Source of the DNA: Rotaria sp. Silwood1
Taxonomy: Eukaryota > Rotifera > Eurotatoria > Philodinida > Philodinidae
Direction of reading: 5' to 3'
NCBI GenBank assembly: GCA_905250075.1
Contig: CAJNOP010000172.1
Location: 296,114-360,113, forward strand
DNA length: 64,000 nucleotides
Positions 1 to 13,400 of the stretch are shown here, piece after piece (position 1 is the first letter of the stretch; every line of letters begins with the position of its first letter). The translations under genes were made by a program, and so were the position numbers. Under the pieces are notes generated by a model. That model saw nothing but the letters and a program-made list of their open reading frames with translations, was not told the origin of the DNA and made no database searches.

Positions 1-2364
1 AAGACGTTTATCGAGAATCTCTTTTTGATATGCATCACCACTGAGACTTTGAAGTTGTGTTTGTTCATTTTCATCTTTACACAGTGCAGCAAGTGTTTCC
101 AGTTGCTTTCGACTAATTGGTTGGTTCAGTTCAACGTAACCGCAGAGAATTGTGTATGCACTCACTGGATAACCCGTTGGAAGAAATGTTTCTGTAGACG
201 ATGTGATTTTAATTTGAGTATCAGTAGATAATTTGAAACGTTTAAGAACTTGATGAACAACTTCTGATGGATTCGTTGGCAATATAGCAAGATAATCTCC
301 TGCACGATAGGTTTGTCCTTTTGGCAGCTCAATTTCGATATGTCGTTTTGCAGGTCCAAGTTCACTTGCTTCAACGAGCAATTTGTTTTCTGTTACAATG
401 CCGACATCAGTTATTTGTCCAAGATTTCTTGTCGAATTAACAATTTCAATGGAAAGCTTTTCTTGACTGATCACAGCTTGTAATCCATTCATTTTGCATA
501 ACACTTGAAAAAGATTCTCTTTCCAAGCTTCGAATGCACCAAAGAAATCGCCGGCAACATCACCGATTCCACGATTAACAATGCGTGTACCACCAACTTT
601 TTCAAGGGTTTCATCGATATAAATTGGAATCTTTTGATATGTGTTAACCCAATCATGATGGCCAGCTCCAAATACTGCATAGTTGATTTTGAGCTCCGGT
701 TTCGATTCAAGGTATGCTACGAATTGTTTTGCATTATTGCACGGTTCGCCTTCGTACGAGGAAGTCACTATGATTACAGGTCGATCACAAGGAATCGATC
801 CAACGACTGAGTCAAGAGTTGCAAGTGTTGCATTAAATCCATGCGTAGGTGCTTCAGAGGCCAAAGTTCTGGCAAACGATTCACATGAACCAGAATTGCT
901 GCCGAAAAGAATGGATAACGGTTGAAACCGATTTGTCTCGGCCGACTGTGTTTGCACAGGTGCCGTCTCTTCTTGTTTCTTGACGCTGATGCTTAATGGA
1001 ATTTTGACTTGCTGACGTGGTCGAGCTCGTATTTTAAATCCTGCAGGTTTGATCGTTCCTACCTGTTTAATACGAAGATCATAAGAAGGATCAACAAATT
1101 CAAGATTGAAATGTTTAAGAATCAGTGCTGTAACGATAACACTTTCTTGTATGGCAAATGATCGACCAATACAGCCCCGTTGACCGTTTCCAAAAGGTTT
1201 CCAGGCATTTGGTGGCAAATTTTCGAAACCTCCGTCGAGCATTCGCTCAGGTAAAAAATCTTCTGGACGATCCCAGACTTTAGGATCGCGGTGTAATTGA
1301 CGTACCAGGACTGAAATTCGATCGTCCTTGTGGATTTCATAGCCACCAGGTAGAATCTCTTTATCTGCTTTCGACTGTAAGGAAAAAAATGATGCTGAAG
1401 GTTGCAGTCGAAGTGTTTCTTTTAGAATAGCATCAATATATTTCAATTTGGACAGGATATCAACGGTGATTTCATCAAATTGATCAGCTTCTGCTTGTGC
1501 TTTTTGGAAAGCCTGTGGATTCTTGAGAAGGTAGTAAAAAGCGAATGAGAGCAATCCAGAAGTTGTTTCATGACCAGCAATAAGAAATGTGACCATTTGA
1601 TAACGAATATTTTCATCAGATAGTTGAAGGCCAGTTTCTTCATCTTTTCCGTTAATCATTCGATTGAGCAAATCATTAGTATCATTTGGATGCTTGCGTC
1701 TGTATTGTACAATATCATCACACAGCTTGTGGATATAAGCAATATCATCTTGATACTGTTTTGTAGATCTAAGCATAAGTGTATTTTGTAACGGAAGTCG
1801 TTGAGAACGTCTAGCACCTTCGGCAAGAACATTGGCCATCGCACCAACAAACGGATGCATTTCGTTGCGATAAAAGCTGTTGAATCGATAATCAAATCCA
1901 CAAAGTGCAATTGTATCCAATGTTAGTCGAGTAAAATTATCACAAACATCAATTTCTTCTTCGGCAAAGCGATGCCAACGTAAAATCAATTGAGAAGCAA
2001 TATCCATCATTTGCGGAAACATACTTCGAATTGCTTGCGGTCCGAAGGCAGGAACTAAAATGTTGTGTGCAAGTTTCCAATTCGGCTCTGATGTGCGAGC
2101 AGTAAAGAGACCATCTCCAGCAACAGATCGAATTTCCTCTATAGGTCGGCTAAGCGCTTTATCGAATTTTGATTGATCACAAACAAAATTGACGAGTTCT
2201 TGACTGCATATAATGATAGTTCTGCAGCCCAATATATTGAGACAGTAGATGTCACCGTATAATTTTTGAAGTCTTAGAAAAGACCCCAAAGGAAAATCGG
2301 AATCTAATTCATTGAGATTTCCAATTAGAAAACGTTCTTGAGGCTGTGGAATAGGTATGGACAT
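1..2364 (-). CDS. Self-sufficient cytochrome P450-reductase fusion (CYP102/CYP505 type), partial
   Basis: This is an intronless reading frame of 788 codons, open from the ATG at 2362-2364 to the window edge. The family hydroxylates fatty acids and similar substrates, passing electrons from NADPH through FAD and FMN to heme on one chain. Visible: a proline-rich start like P450 BM3; I-helix AGHETT (residues 263-268); ExxR helix ETLR (316-319); heme loop FGNGQRGCIG with the cysteine ligand at 398; then after a linker the flavodoxin-like FMN domain opening FGSNSG (487-492), followed by the start of the FAD-binding reductase domain. Compared with BM3 (about 1050 aa) roughly 285 C-terminal residues lie outside the window. 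No introns, a fusion architecture known from bacteria and fungi rather than animals, and GC that looks higher than neighbouring genes all suggest horizontal acquisition. Donor (bacterial CYP102 or fungal CYP505) cannot be decided here. Confidence 0.93.
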   Translation of the reverse strand, partial: MSIPIPQPQERFLIGNLNELDSDFPLGSFLRLQKLYGDIYCLNILGCRTIIICSQELVNFVCDQSKFDKALSRPIEEIRSVAGDGLFTARTSEPNWKLAHNILVPAFGPQAIRSMFPQMMDIASQLILRWHRFAEEEIDVCDNFTRLTLDTIALCGFDYRFNSFYRNEMHPFVGAMANVLAEGARRSQRLPLQNTLMLRSTKQYQDDIAYIHKLCDDIVQYRRKHPNDTNDLLNRMINGKDEETGLQLSDENIRYQMVTFLIAGHETTSGLLSFAFYYLLKNPQAFQKAQAEADQFDEITVDILSKLKYIDAILKETLRLQPSASFFSLQSKADKEILPGGYEIHKDDRISVLVRQLHRDPKVWDRPEDFLPERMLDGGFENLPPNAWKPFGNGQRGCIGRSFAIQESVIVTALILKHFNLEFVDPSYDLRIKQVGTIKPAGFKIRARPRQQVKIPLSISVKKQEETAPVQTQSAETNRFQPLSILFGSNSGSCESFARTLASEAPTHGFNATLATLDSVVGSIPCDRPVIIVTSSYEGEPCNNAKQFVAYLESKPELKINYAVFGAGHHDWVNTYQKIPIYIDETLEKVGGTRIVNRGIGDVAGDFFGAFEAWKENLFQVLCKMNGLQAVISQEKLSIEIVNSTRNLGQITDVGIVTENKLLVEASELGPAKRHIEIELPKGQTYRAGDYLAILPTNPSEVVHQVLKRFKLSTDTQIKITSSTETFLPTGYPVSAYTILCGYVELNQPISRKQLETLAALCKDENEQTQLQSLSGDAYQKEILDKRL

Positions 2365-5300
2365 ATTGTTTTGTTTTTATCGTGTTACTAAGAACTGTCG
2401 AATAAATGAATTTCTGGCTAAAATTAATTCGACTTTGTATTATCAACACCTGTCAGGAACAATAGCAAACAGTGCTTGAGGATGTCGTGGCTAGAATAAA
2501 ACAAGGACGGATTATTCAATAAAAGATAAAACTAGTTGATAAGTATATGATTGAAATTTTCATTTCTTCCGACGGCGAAGTTTTGCATGTTCACTGAGTT
2601 GCAGCCACTGCGTTTTTCAGACGTCATGAGAGGCTGAATAGTTCAAAATCTCCGCTCTGATAAAACAAATCCAACCGAGTCTTTCTCGGTAATAGAAAAA
2701 AATCACAGCAATTTCTCATCAAATAATCGTTAACATAGACTGCTATAAATTATCCCAACAGTAGGGATTTGAAGAAAGAAATGTGAGCACATAAATAGAA
2801 ATGATTACGATTCTTGCTCAGTCGAAAACATGAAATTGCGGTTAATTGAATATGTAGTGAAGAGCCAACAATTCTACGGATTTAGCCACGACACTTTTCA
2901 GAAAAATTAAACGTCATTTTTTAATGAATTTCACCGAAAGGCCACACGTACCGATCGAGCTGATTTTTTCCAATATACATACTAATGTGTTTTAGAGAAA
3001 GAAAAACTTTCGACCTGAATGCTTGGGTATAGTACGTATTCGAGTCTATATACGCTTATTGAAATCTAGATGCTGCAAACATAACCTAAAATGTCTCCAT
3101 TTTACTGTTACGAGTTCTGGCAAAAAAGTACAGTCTCAACAAGGATAAAGGGTATTTTCGGATTAGCGAGTATTCATATTTACCAAAGACTTACTTCTAA
3201 CACGCATGAAAACTGACTGAACTGCGTGTGTGATTACTTAATCACAGGCATAAGAAAGGTTTTTGCTAAAACGAACGTTAAACAACTCAGAAGCACAGAT
3301 CTCCACAAAATAAGAGTAGAAATCTGCTAGTACTCAGAAAATTATTTGTTACTACGAGAATACAAGCCGACGAGTTTCTGCATATTTCTGTTGACCTCGT
3401 GTGATTCATCATGCTAGTTAGCAAAAAAAATGCTGAGGGTAATGGGATTTTTTAAAACGCCACATGATTCATTTGTAATCACTTGTTCTTTTCCTTCAAT
3501 ACATATTTGTAATATTTAGCATTATAGTGAGATGCACTAGTTTTATCTCTCCAAAAGACTAAGAGACACATGGCATTCACCACTATTATCTGTGTCGAAA
3601 TGAATGCCTCTAGGTGTATTTCACGATCATATCGACCCCAATGAGGGCTAAAGATAGGTCTCAACACTCTACATGAAAACAACCATCGGAAACGATGAGA
3701 CTTTCTAGAAAGCTGCGTCTGTACTTACTGACTCACACACAAGTATTTTATTAAATTAAACATCTAGGGGGTGTGCGTCAGTCTTTTATTCTCTCTTGTA
3801 TCTACATGACACATCCACAGTCATAGTCGTATCCGCTCACACCTTTCTTTAATAAATTATAGAAATGAATAATTTTAATTCTTTTACTTTTTATATTAAA
3901 TTAATAATTTACAAAAAGAATATTTCTGTAACAGACATTATGATTAATATTTAAAAAGACAATTTTTTATATTCATAGATCGAGTAATTCACCAGAAAAA
4001 CTATTCTTAACTTTATTATAATAAAAATGTTTGAAAAACTCACTCAGAATTGAAATTTTATTAATTTTTAACTCAAAAAATGTTGTTTCTCTGTCTGAAA
4101 TCTAAAATCAATTTTTCCAATAAGTTTCTTTGTCTTGAGAATTCCACAGAAAAAAAATTGATCTTATGTGGGAAAGAATATAAACTTCTTCCGATTTTTC
4201 AAATTCTAAATTATAATTTGCTGCATTTTCAGGCTTTTCTATTACAAAATATTATAATTAGCTTTCTTGAAGTAACCAATAGACAAGTTTCAAACACTAT
4301 AAATTTTTTTCGATTGTAAAATTAGCTCTTTTCTTAATTGATATTCTACTAATTTATCTTGAAAACCGTTTCAAACTGCATTTCTCAATTGGTCTATGTG
4401 ATTCTCTCCTTAATCAATAGAACCAATTATTTCCGATAAGAGTTTAAATATAGATAATCGTAAAGTGGCTAGAGTTTCATTTTTGATGTGAGTAAGTATT
4501 ATTAGAGTAACTTTTAAAATGTTTATTGCAGAATCAAGCCCGCTAGAAAAATTGATAAAATTTCCTTCTTTTGAACTTCTTCTTTTACATTATCTATACG
4601 CGATACGTTCTGTAAATTCTCTTCAACTTTCTTTTTGATGAATAATACTTAATGTTGATAAATGTGTGATCGCATTGTAGTTGTGCTTCTCTAGTCATAC
4701 TTTCTATTTCATTCTTATTTTTCTTTTATTTTAATTAATCGACCCAATCTTCTTATAAACTTTAAATTCCAACTAAGTGACTATTGTCCATAAAATAGAT
4801 TATGTATTCGTCTTGTTTATTAATCTGAACAAGTACAATTGCTTTCCTGGAATAGAACGAAATTTCTCTACTTCATCATTGAATATTGAATAAAGACTGC
4901 AAAATAAATGTAAAAATTACTTTGATAATTTTACCATATATATTTTATCAATTATTTGATGCTTACGATCAAATTCATTAGCGAATTTTTCTATGTATCT
5001 TTGTACTATAAGGAAATTGTCTTTAACTACATCTTCATTGTAATATTTGTACTTTACATATGCAATATTATAATGAAGCTTTGCAATCATATCTATATAA
5101 CTTCATTCTTACCTATATTGTAAACGATTTCTAAACAAATGTCAATATTCACTGATTCTGTCTAATAATATTATAGTTTGCTCTTTGATTATAGCAAGTT
5201 TATCTCTTCTTTCAATCTGAGACAATCATCATTGTCACATATCTCTTTTTGTAATTTATTCTTTTATCTTTACCTTCTGTGTATGGTTTAGTTTTCATCT

Positions 5301-7409
5301 TCAAGATACAATATTATTATTATTATTATCGAAAAAATAAATCTTTACATCAAAATAAGATATGACTTTAATACATAAACCAACAGTATATTATATATAT
5401 ATCTATGTATTACTAATAAAGGAACATATAAATAACCGAGTAAAAATATATTTCAATAGAAAATGTTAAATTTAGATATAAATTCTAATCGATTGTGTGT
5501 TACATTATATTCCTGACACTATTTGTCTAAATTTTCAAAATTTTATCTTTTTATTGACGTAATTTCATAGTATGGAACAAAATGTAATAATTTTAACATA
5601 CCGTGTAATTACACTTTTGTAGTTTCTTTTCAAATATTGTAATATACGAATATTCGACAAGTGAAAATAAAGTATATACTCCGAATGATTTCTTTTTATA
5701 GAAAATATCCAAAATGTTATCGCAATCTGAAATACAGTTATGCCTCGTCTATACCCGTTTATATAGTAGCCGTCGATGGAAGAGAATAGAAAAAAAAAAG
5801 AGATGAAACTTATCAGTGAAGAAAAAAAAACATGTCATGAAGAAACTATTCTTACCATTTTTTCTTTTCTTTCGGGTTATAGTACATCTCCCTTTTTTTC
5901 TGCTGTCTCTATCAGGCCTATATATAGCAAAAAAGGATACATCTCGCCTACGAATGTATACCGTAAGAGATATGATATGCAAACAGGTCATCTATCGTCA
6001 AACTACTTGATGCACAAATGATGTCCTGTTGTAATGAAACTATCGAGCATATACGACGCTGAATCACAAAGATATGATATCGTGTTACTCGGAGCAGGAA
6101 TCCTAGACAAATAGTCAGTTTATAATTTTAAAGTTGGCGTTTTCTGACTAGTTACCAGCGGAAAAAATGGACAGTAAAAGAGTCTTTTTTCGTCACTTAA
6201 CGTCATCTATGGTTGATGATCTCACTACAACATTAGATTATTTGAGCATTAATGAATATAATGGCATAAGATTCGTTGACGTGATGTATAAATGCGTGCC
6301 TAAGAGAGAACACAAAGAAAAAAAAATGCACTACAATCAGGGGAGAAAGAAGAGAATGGAGTATACAAATTTCATTCCTGCATTTTCGTTCTTCTTCACT
6401 GACAATAGTCATATCATATATTTTTCTATGCTCTTCCTAATATATACCCATCGAGAAAAAATCACTACCACATACAACTATTTGCTATAGGTATATGAAA
6501 CGTAAACGAGCTGCATACCGTCATAAGACTTGATAATGAAATACGGCAATATCGAAATGAGTTGCTAATGGATATATAATTTTTCATCAAAAAAACAAAA
6601 AAGAACGATATCGTAAGTGGTAGTGTCTTACCACCCACACGACTACGAAAATATATGGTCTGCTTGCTGGATAGCGTTGCATTTTTGAAACTCGTTAATA
6701 GTGTGAAGCGAATCGTAGACAAGTATTTGTCTCTGTAAATCTCACAGAAATACAAAGATACTCAGGATATGTCACACATAAATTTCAACGAGAGTAACAG
6801 TCACCGACTTATATAAATAGTAAATTATTCTTTAAACTTTTAAAAAATACTGATCATTGTTATTTTCATAGTTGATTCTTATATTGAATGCAGAACAATT
6901 TTCATCAGAATAGTATTTTTCACTGTAAATGTAACTACCCATGCTATGACAACTATCAGTGTTGGATGTCTCCAACAAAAAGGATTGTTATCATTATACC
7001 ACTAGAACAGATGATTTTCTTGTAAAGTGCATACATTGAAATGTAAAAGGAGACATAGTTCTTCTACCATGAGTAGAATAATAGTTACTTCAAAAAATCA
7101 GTTCATCTAAGATCAACGAACAAAAATCCATTTTACGAGTCAATATCTTGTATTACTTTTATTTTTTATATAGATTTTATTTTATTTTCTTTACAACAAT
7201 AATATATTTACATAAAATAAGCGAATTAATATTTCAATAAATAAGAAATTTGATCTATCTGATACATAACACAATATAGTGCACAACAAACATAAGATAA
7301 TCGGTGCATTTACAAGCGTAAAGAAAAAGATATTTAACCACGAGAGTACATAATAGAAAAAAAAGTGCCAACACTTTGGTTTCTTTTTTTTTTTTTTGGA
7401 CAATTATTT
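2365..7409. other. Intergenic, no recognised gene
   Basis: About 5 kb of AT-rich DNA between two minus-strand genes. Several frames of 60-107 codons exist (for example 6167-6490 plus and 6465-6755 minus), but they overlap each other on opposite strands, are low complexity and match no family I know. I see no tRNA, no convincing terminal inverted repeats and no long tandem array. Confidence 0.6.
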
Positions 7410-10400
7410 TCATGATATAACATGCAATTCCATTTCATCATCAATGGAATTTGTATTAAGTAATAATGTTGATTTTTGTTTATTATATAATGAATATGAT
7501 GCTTGCTGTTTTACAGCTGATACAGCACCAGATAATATTTGTGCTAAACGACTACCACGTAAACTTGAAATAAATGAACCATTAGGTGTTCGGTCAATAT
7601 TATCAATTCCACGATGAACATTTATATTTTTTCCTTTATTAATTGACCATAAATTAAATTCATTATTATTATAAATATTTATATCTGGTTTACGATAGTT
7701 TCTTAAAAGTAATGATGACATAACAACACTAACTGATGATAAAGCCATAGCAGCTGATGCCATCCATGGTGTTAATGATATACCAATGGGAAGTAAAATT
7801 CCAGCAGCAATTGGTATACCAATAAGATTATAAATAATAGCAAATAAAAAATTAAATCTTATTCTTCGAACAGTTTTTTTTGATAATAATATTGCACCAA
7901 GAACATCTTCAAGTGCATCACGAATTAAAACAATACTTGCTGCTTCAACAGCTACATCAGCACCTGTACCAACAGCAATACCAACATCAGCACGAGCTAA
8001 TGCTGGTGAATCATTTACACCATCACCAACCATTGCTACTTTTTCACCTTTACGACTATTTTCTTTTAATGTTGCAATAAAACGTTCTTTTTGAGTTGGT
8101 AATACTTCAGCATAGACATTTTTTATACCAACTTGTGTTGCTACAGCACGAGCAGTTTTCATATTATCACCAGTAACAAGTAAAACATTAAGACCCATTG
8201 ATTGTAGAGCAAATATTGTTAATGGTGCTGTAGGTTTTATAGGATCAGCTATTCCAATCATACCAATAATTTTATCTAAAATAGATATTTAATAGAATAA
8301 AATAGAATTTCAATTATTTTTTTTATTTTTTTACTGTCAACAGCAATTAATACAGCCGTATTTCCATCATGTTCATGTTTTGACATTGCTGAATCAATTT
8401 CATCTGTTACATGAATACTATTTCTTTCCATCCATTCTCGATTTCCAATTAAAACAAAATAAACTTTATCATTTAATGAAATATTATCATTAGATTGACT
8501 ATTTTTATTTATTAAAGATTCAATTTCATTTACTTTTACACTTAAACCATAACCCCAAATAGCATTAAAATCTTCACAATGACCAAATTGTTCACAACCA
8601 AAAAAATTTTGACAATATATTCGTATAGCCTTGCCTAATGGATGTTCAGAAGCACTTTCAGCTGTACCAGCTATGGCTAACATTCGTTTTAATGTCCAAT
8701 AGGAATCATTTGGAAGAAATAAACGTGTATCGATAACTGTTGGTTTACCTTGTGTTATTGTACCTGTTTTATCAAAAACAATTGTACGAATTTTTTGAGC
8801 TGTTTCTAATGGTTCACCACCTTTAACAAGAATTCCTTGTGAAGCACCAACACCTATAAAAGAAAAAAAATTATAGCAAAGAGTTTATTTACATATAGAA
8901 ATAAACTATATGTATTTCTCTATTTATTAAATTTGGTTTTTTTTTTGATTATCAATACAAAAATATAAAAGATATTTTGAATGTTGGTTTTGTTTGAAAG
9001 TTCTATCAGTATGCGTAAAAAGAACTTAGGAAAACACAAGTTATGTGTCGCAATACTCTTTTATTTTACTTTACCGTCTTCTCTTTACGAGGGAAGACCA
9101 CCAATTGTTCAATCGCTTTTGCATTATGTAGTTTCCAAAGAGTTATGAATACGCTGAAAATATTTCAGGCGGATAGCTTATTGTAACGAAAATAGTTCAT
9201 TTGTAAGGTATAGGTTTTATTGAGTGCCTGAGGCCCCTCTCAGGAACATTAAAAAAATTGATTTTCGAATTTCTACTTGAAACTTTACATAGAAAGACGC
9301 TTCAAGGACAACAACTTTTTGCAAACGCTTCAGATCTTTCTAGTGTTCCTATCATTAGACACTGCTATTGTAAAATTTGTATTTTATATCCTTCAAATAA
9401 AGTAGCAGATTTGATGAAACAAACAATCAAAAGGCCTAAAACTTTCCGAAAATACTATTCTCGTTAAGAAATATTTCTATGTCAAGTTTCAAGTCGAAAT
9501 TCGAAAATCAATTTTTTTAATGTTCCTGAAGGGGACACCAGGCACTCAATAAAACCCATACCTTACAAATGAACTATTTTTGTAACAATAAGCTATGCGC
9601 CCAAAATATTTTCAGCGTATTCATAACTCTTTGGAAACTACATAACGCAAAAGCGATTGAACAGTTGGTGGCCTTTCCTCGTTAGTAACATCAGGCAACA
9701 AGGCGTAGCCCGATTAAATTGAGAATTTTTTTTTTCTCAACATGTTGACGACTATATCTTAGAGTTAATGTTAGACTTTTTCCAAAAATCTCACTTTCTT
9801 TTTTCTTTTTATGAGAGAAATATTCAAAACACGTATTCTTCAACAATATTACTTGTCTGAATTATTGAAAAATATATTCTCAGTTCATAATTGAACTTAC
9901 CAGTACCAACCATAACAGCTGTTGGTGTTGCAAGTCCAAGAGCACAAGGACAAGCAATTGATAGAACTGTAATAGCAAAACGAAAAGCTAATTCAAGTAT
10001 AACTTCCATTTGACTTGGTTTTGTTCCTTCATGATGTTTCATTTTAGAATGATGATACTGAAAATTAAATTCATATAAATCATATTGAAAAGAAAAAAAA
10101 GAATTCAAACCATTGAATATTTTTCTATTTGATCAAAATGAGTATAACCAATAATAATCCAACAAATTAATGTAATACCAGAAAAACTAACAATAACAGG
10201 TACAAAATAACCTGCAATTTTATCAGCTAATGCTTGTATAGGTGCTTTTGATGTTTGTGCACCTTCAACTAATTTAATTATTTGTTTAAGTGCTGTTTCA
10301 GAACCAACATGTGTTGCACGAATTAATAACATTCCATTTAAATTTTTTGTTCCACCAACAACTTGTGAACCAATTGTTTTTTCAACTGGCATTGCTTCAC

Positions 10401-13400
10401 CAGTTATTAATGATTCATCACATGTTGATGTACCTTGAATAACACGACCATCCGTAGGAATTGTACCACCTGGTACAACTTTCAATATATCATTACGTTG
10501 AATAAGTTTTGCAAGAATAATTTTTTCTTCAATAATTGTACCAGTATCTTCGTTTAAACGAACTAATATTCCTTGTGGAGGTTGTAATGATAATAATTTT
10601 GTTAAAGCATCAGATGTTTTTCCCTAAATATAAAACATTAATTTAGTTGAAATTAAATGAAGTATATTTTTTACATAGTAAAATTTTGCTATGAAAATAG
10701 GCGAAGCATATTATCATAGTGGATTTTAAATACTAGAGAAATGTTCAAAAGGCTTCAAAATTTTATTTTTTGACTATGTAAAGAGCATCAAATTTATTGT
10801 TTTGTCTAGGACAAAAATAAATTTCTTCGTTACATCTCAAATTTTTTATTAGTCTTACATTCTATAACTAAAATTCAATATCTCTCGTTTGCTTTTATTA
10901 ATCGGATTAATTTTTTTCTTGATGAAAATTATTATTCATCACGAAGCTTTTAAATAATAGATATTGTCTAGAACTAACACTCTAGACCAAAAGTATTTTT
11001 CAAAATTCAAACGATCGATATTAGGCCAGTCTCGTTTTGTCTACATTTCTAAGATAATACATATCGTAAAGATTCCAGACATGTAACACTAAGAGCAACT
11101 GAGATAATAATAGGAAACTTTCAGTCGATAATATTAGTGCTATACAGTATTTATTTAGCATTTTCCTTATGAATAAAAACCCCGACTGATTCAAACAAGC
11201 TAGAGATATGAAATATGAATATTTCTATATAAGATATATTATTACTTTAATGAAAGTTTTTTTTTTCTTTCTAACAAACCTTAGCTATATGTTCAAGCCA
11301 TCTACCAAGTGCAACAAACATCATAAGCATTGGTGGTACATCAAAAAAGGTAACTGGACTTGGAAGACCTTTTATAATATTAAATAAAACTACAAAACAT
11401 GAATAAACATATGCTGTTGTTGTTGCCATAACAATTAAAACATCCATATTAGCTGAACGATGTTTTAATGCTTTGAATGCTTGTATATAAAAATAACGAC
11501 CACTAATTATCTATTAATAAAGAACAAATATAAAACGAAAAAAATTACAAAGAAAATATCTACTTGAACTGGTGTTGATAAAAGAAACATAATAAGATTT
11601 TCTAAAGATAAACCACGCATAACTTGTGGTGCTTCATGATGATCTTTCCATTTAAACATAAACATCATCATGATTATCATTGCTGGTATACCAAAAAGTG
11701 CAGCAAGTAGAAATGAATTACGCCATCTGCGATTAACATTAAAAAAAAAGACATTTTATACCTGTTTTTGTCAATCTTCATAATAAAACTATCGGTGATA
11801 TTCTAGGATAACACCTACAATATCTCTCTAGACTAAACATGCACCGAATTCAAATTTTAACTTTGTGTTCGTGACGAACAATTTGCATTTCGAATCTATC
11901 AAACTAGTTCAAACACTACATGGAAACGCTCTAAGGTTTCTAGCTTGAACATTTTTGTTTACTATGCTTACAGAATTTCAATCTTTGGACGATCTATTTT
12001 ACTGTCAGTAGATCTATCATAGCTAAGTCTGAAATTATTTTGTTTACTGATGAATGTCTATTCAAGAAGAAATATATCCGAAAAGTACAAGAAAAGAAAT
12101 TATTATTCAAATGAAGATCACGGATATCGATCGTTGAAATTCAAATTTATTAATATCAATTTTCAATGATGAGATGTACAATCAAATAAATTACCTTCGA
12201 GTTTCTTGACGATGAATTTTTGTTAAATTAGATGCTTTAGAATCTTCATCAACTAATACCGCAGGAAAGCCCATAGACTAAAATAAAAACAAACTTTTTC
12301 TTTGAATGATTTCATTCAAATAATTTTTCTTACATCAAGTTCACGAATAATATCTCTTGGACCTATTTTTGAAGAATCATATGTAAATCTACCACGATGA
12401 GTAAGTAATGCTACTTCAGCACTATGTATACCAGGTAATTTTCCTATTGAAGTTTCAATTTTTCGTACACATGATGAACATGTCATATTTTCAATCTAAT
12501 AAAACCAAAAAAAAAAAAATATATTCTCAATTTTTTTTTTTGAAATTCATTTTTATACATGTAAATCAATAAAATCTAGACCATGTTCAATTGTATCAAG
12601 TATTTCAGCACGAAATCCAAGTTCATTAATTAAATAAGCAATTTGTGATGGAATAATATATTCAGGATTATATTTTATTTCAGCTTTATGTGATAAAAGT
12701 GCAACACATACAGAATGAATACCTATAAATAAAGAATTTCAAATTTACGAAAAAAACAGACGAGTTTTTTAAAATTACCTTCAACTTTAGAAAGATTTCG
12801 TTGAATTGAATCAACACAACTAGCACATGTCATTCCAGTTATACTTACAAAACATGTTTCTGTATCATCATTTATATTTATTGATTGTGTTTTCATTTTT
12901 GAGTTTAATTGATGAGTTTTTTTACCTTAAAAAAAAAAAAAAGAACAATGAACGAATTTTTATTAACTATTTTTTTCAATCAAACGAACAAATGTTGCAT
13001 TAACTTTAATTAATAAAAAATAGCTATTAGCATAATCACTAAGGAATAAAAAACTTGAAATACAATGTAACTATTGTTACTAATACATAGAAAAACTCGT
13101 TTATTCTATTTTTTGTTTTTTTCTTAATTAAAGTAAAAACAACAATATGTCGCAAAATAGAAACAAGTTATAGGGGGTAACTCAATGATACTTTTATATG
13201 CTTTATTAATGATTTTTTTCATATAATAAATTTTATGATGATTCTCTACTATGTTGTCACTTTTTTTTATCCGTATTTTCGATCCGATTCCATTTTGCGG
13301 ATATTTTTTCTTAATCAGTAATACGAATGTACCGATTCAATCGATTTCGAAACATATTTTTTTCATCATTCTTTTACTTAAAATTTTTCAGATATGAAAT

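Noticed and set aside
6167-6490. 107-codon plus-strand frame starting MDSKRVFF
   Set aside because: Low complexity at the end, no recognised domain, no neighbouring exons, overlapped by an equally long frame on the other strand. Not supported as a gene.
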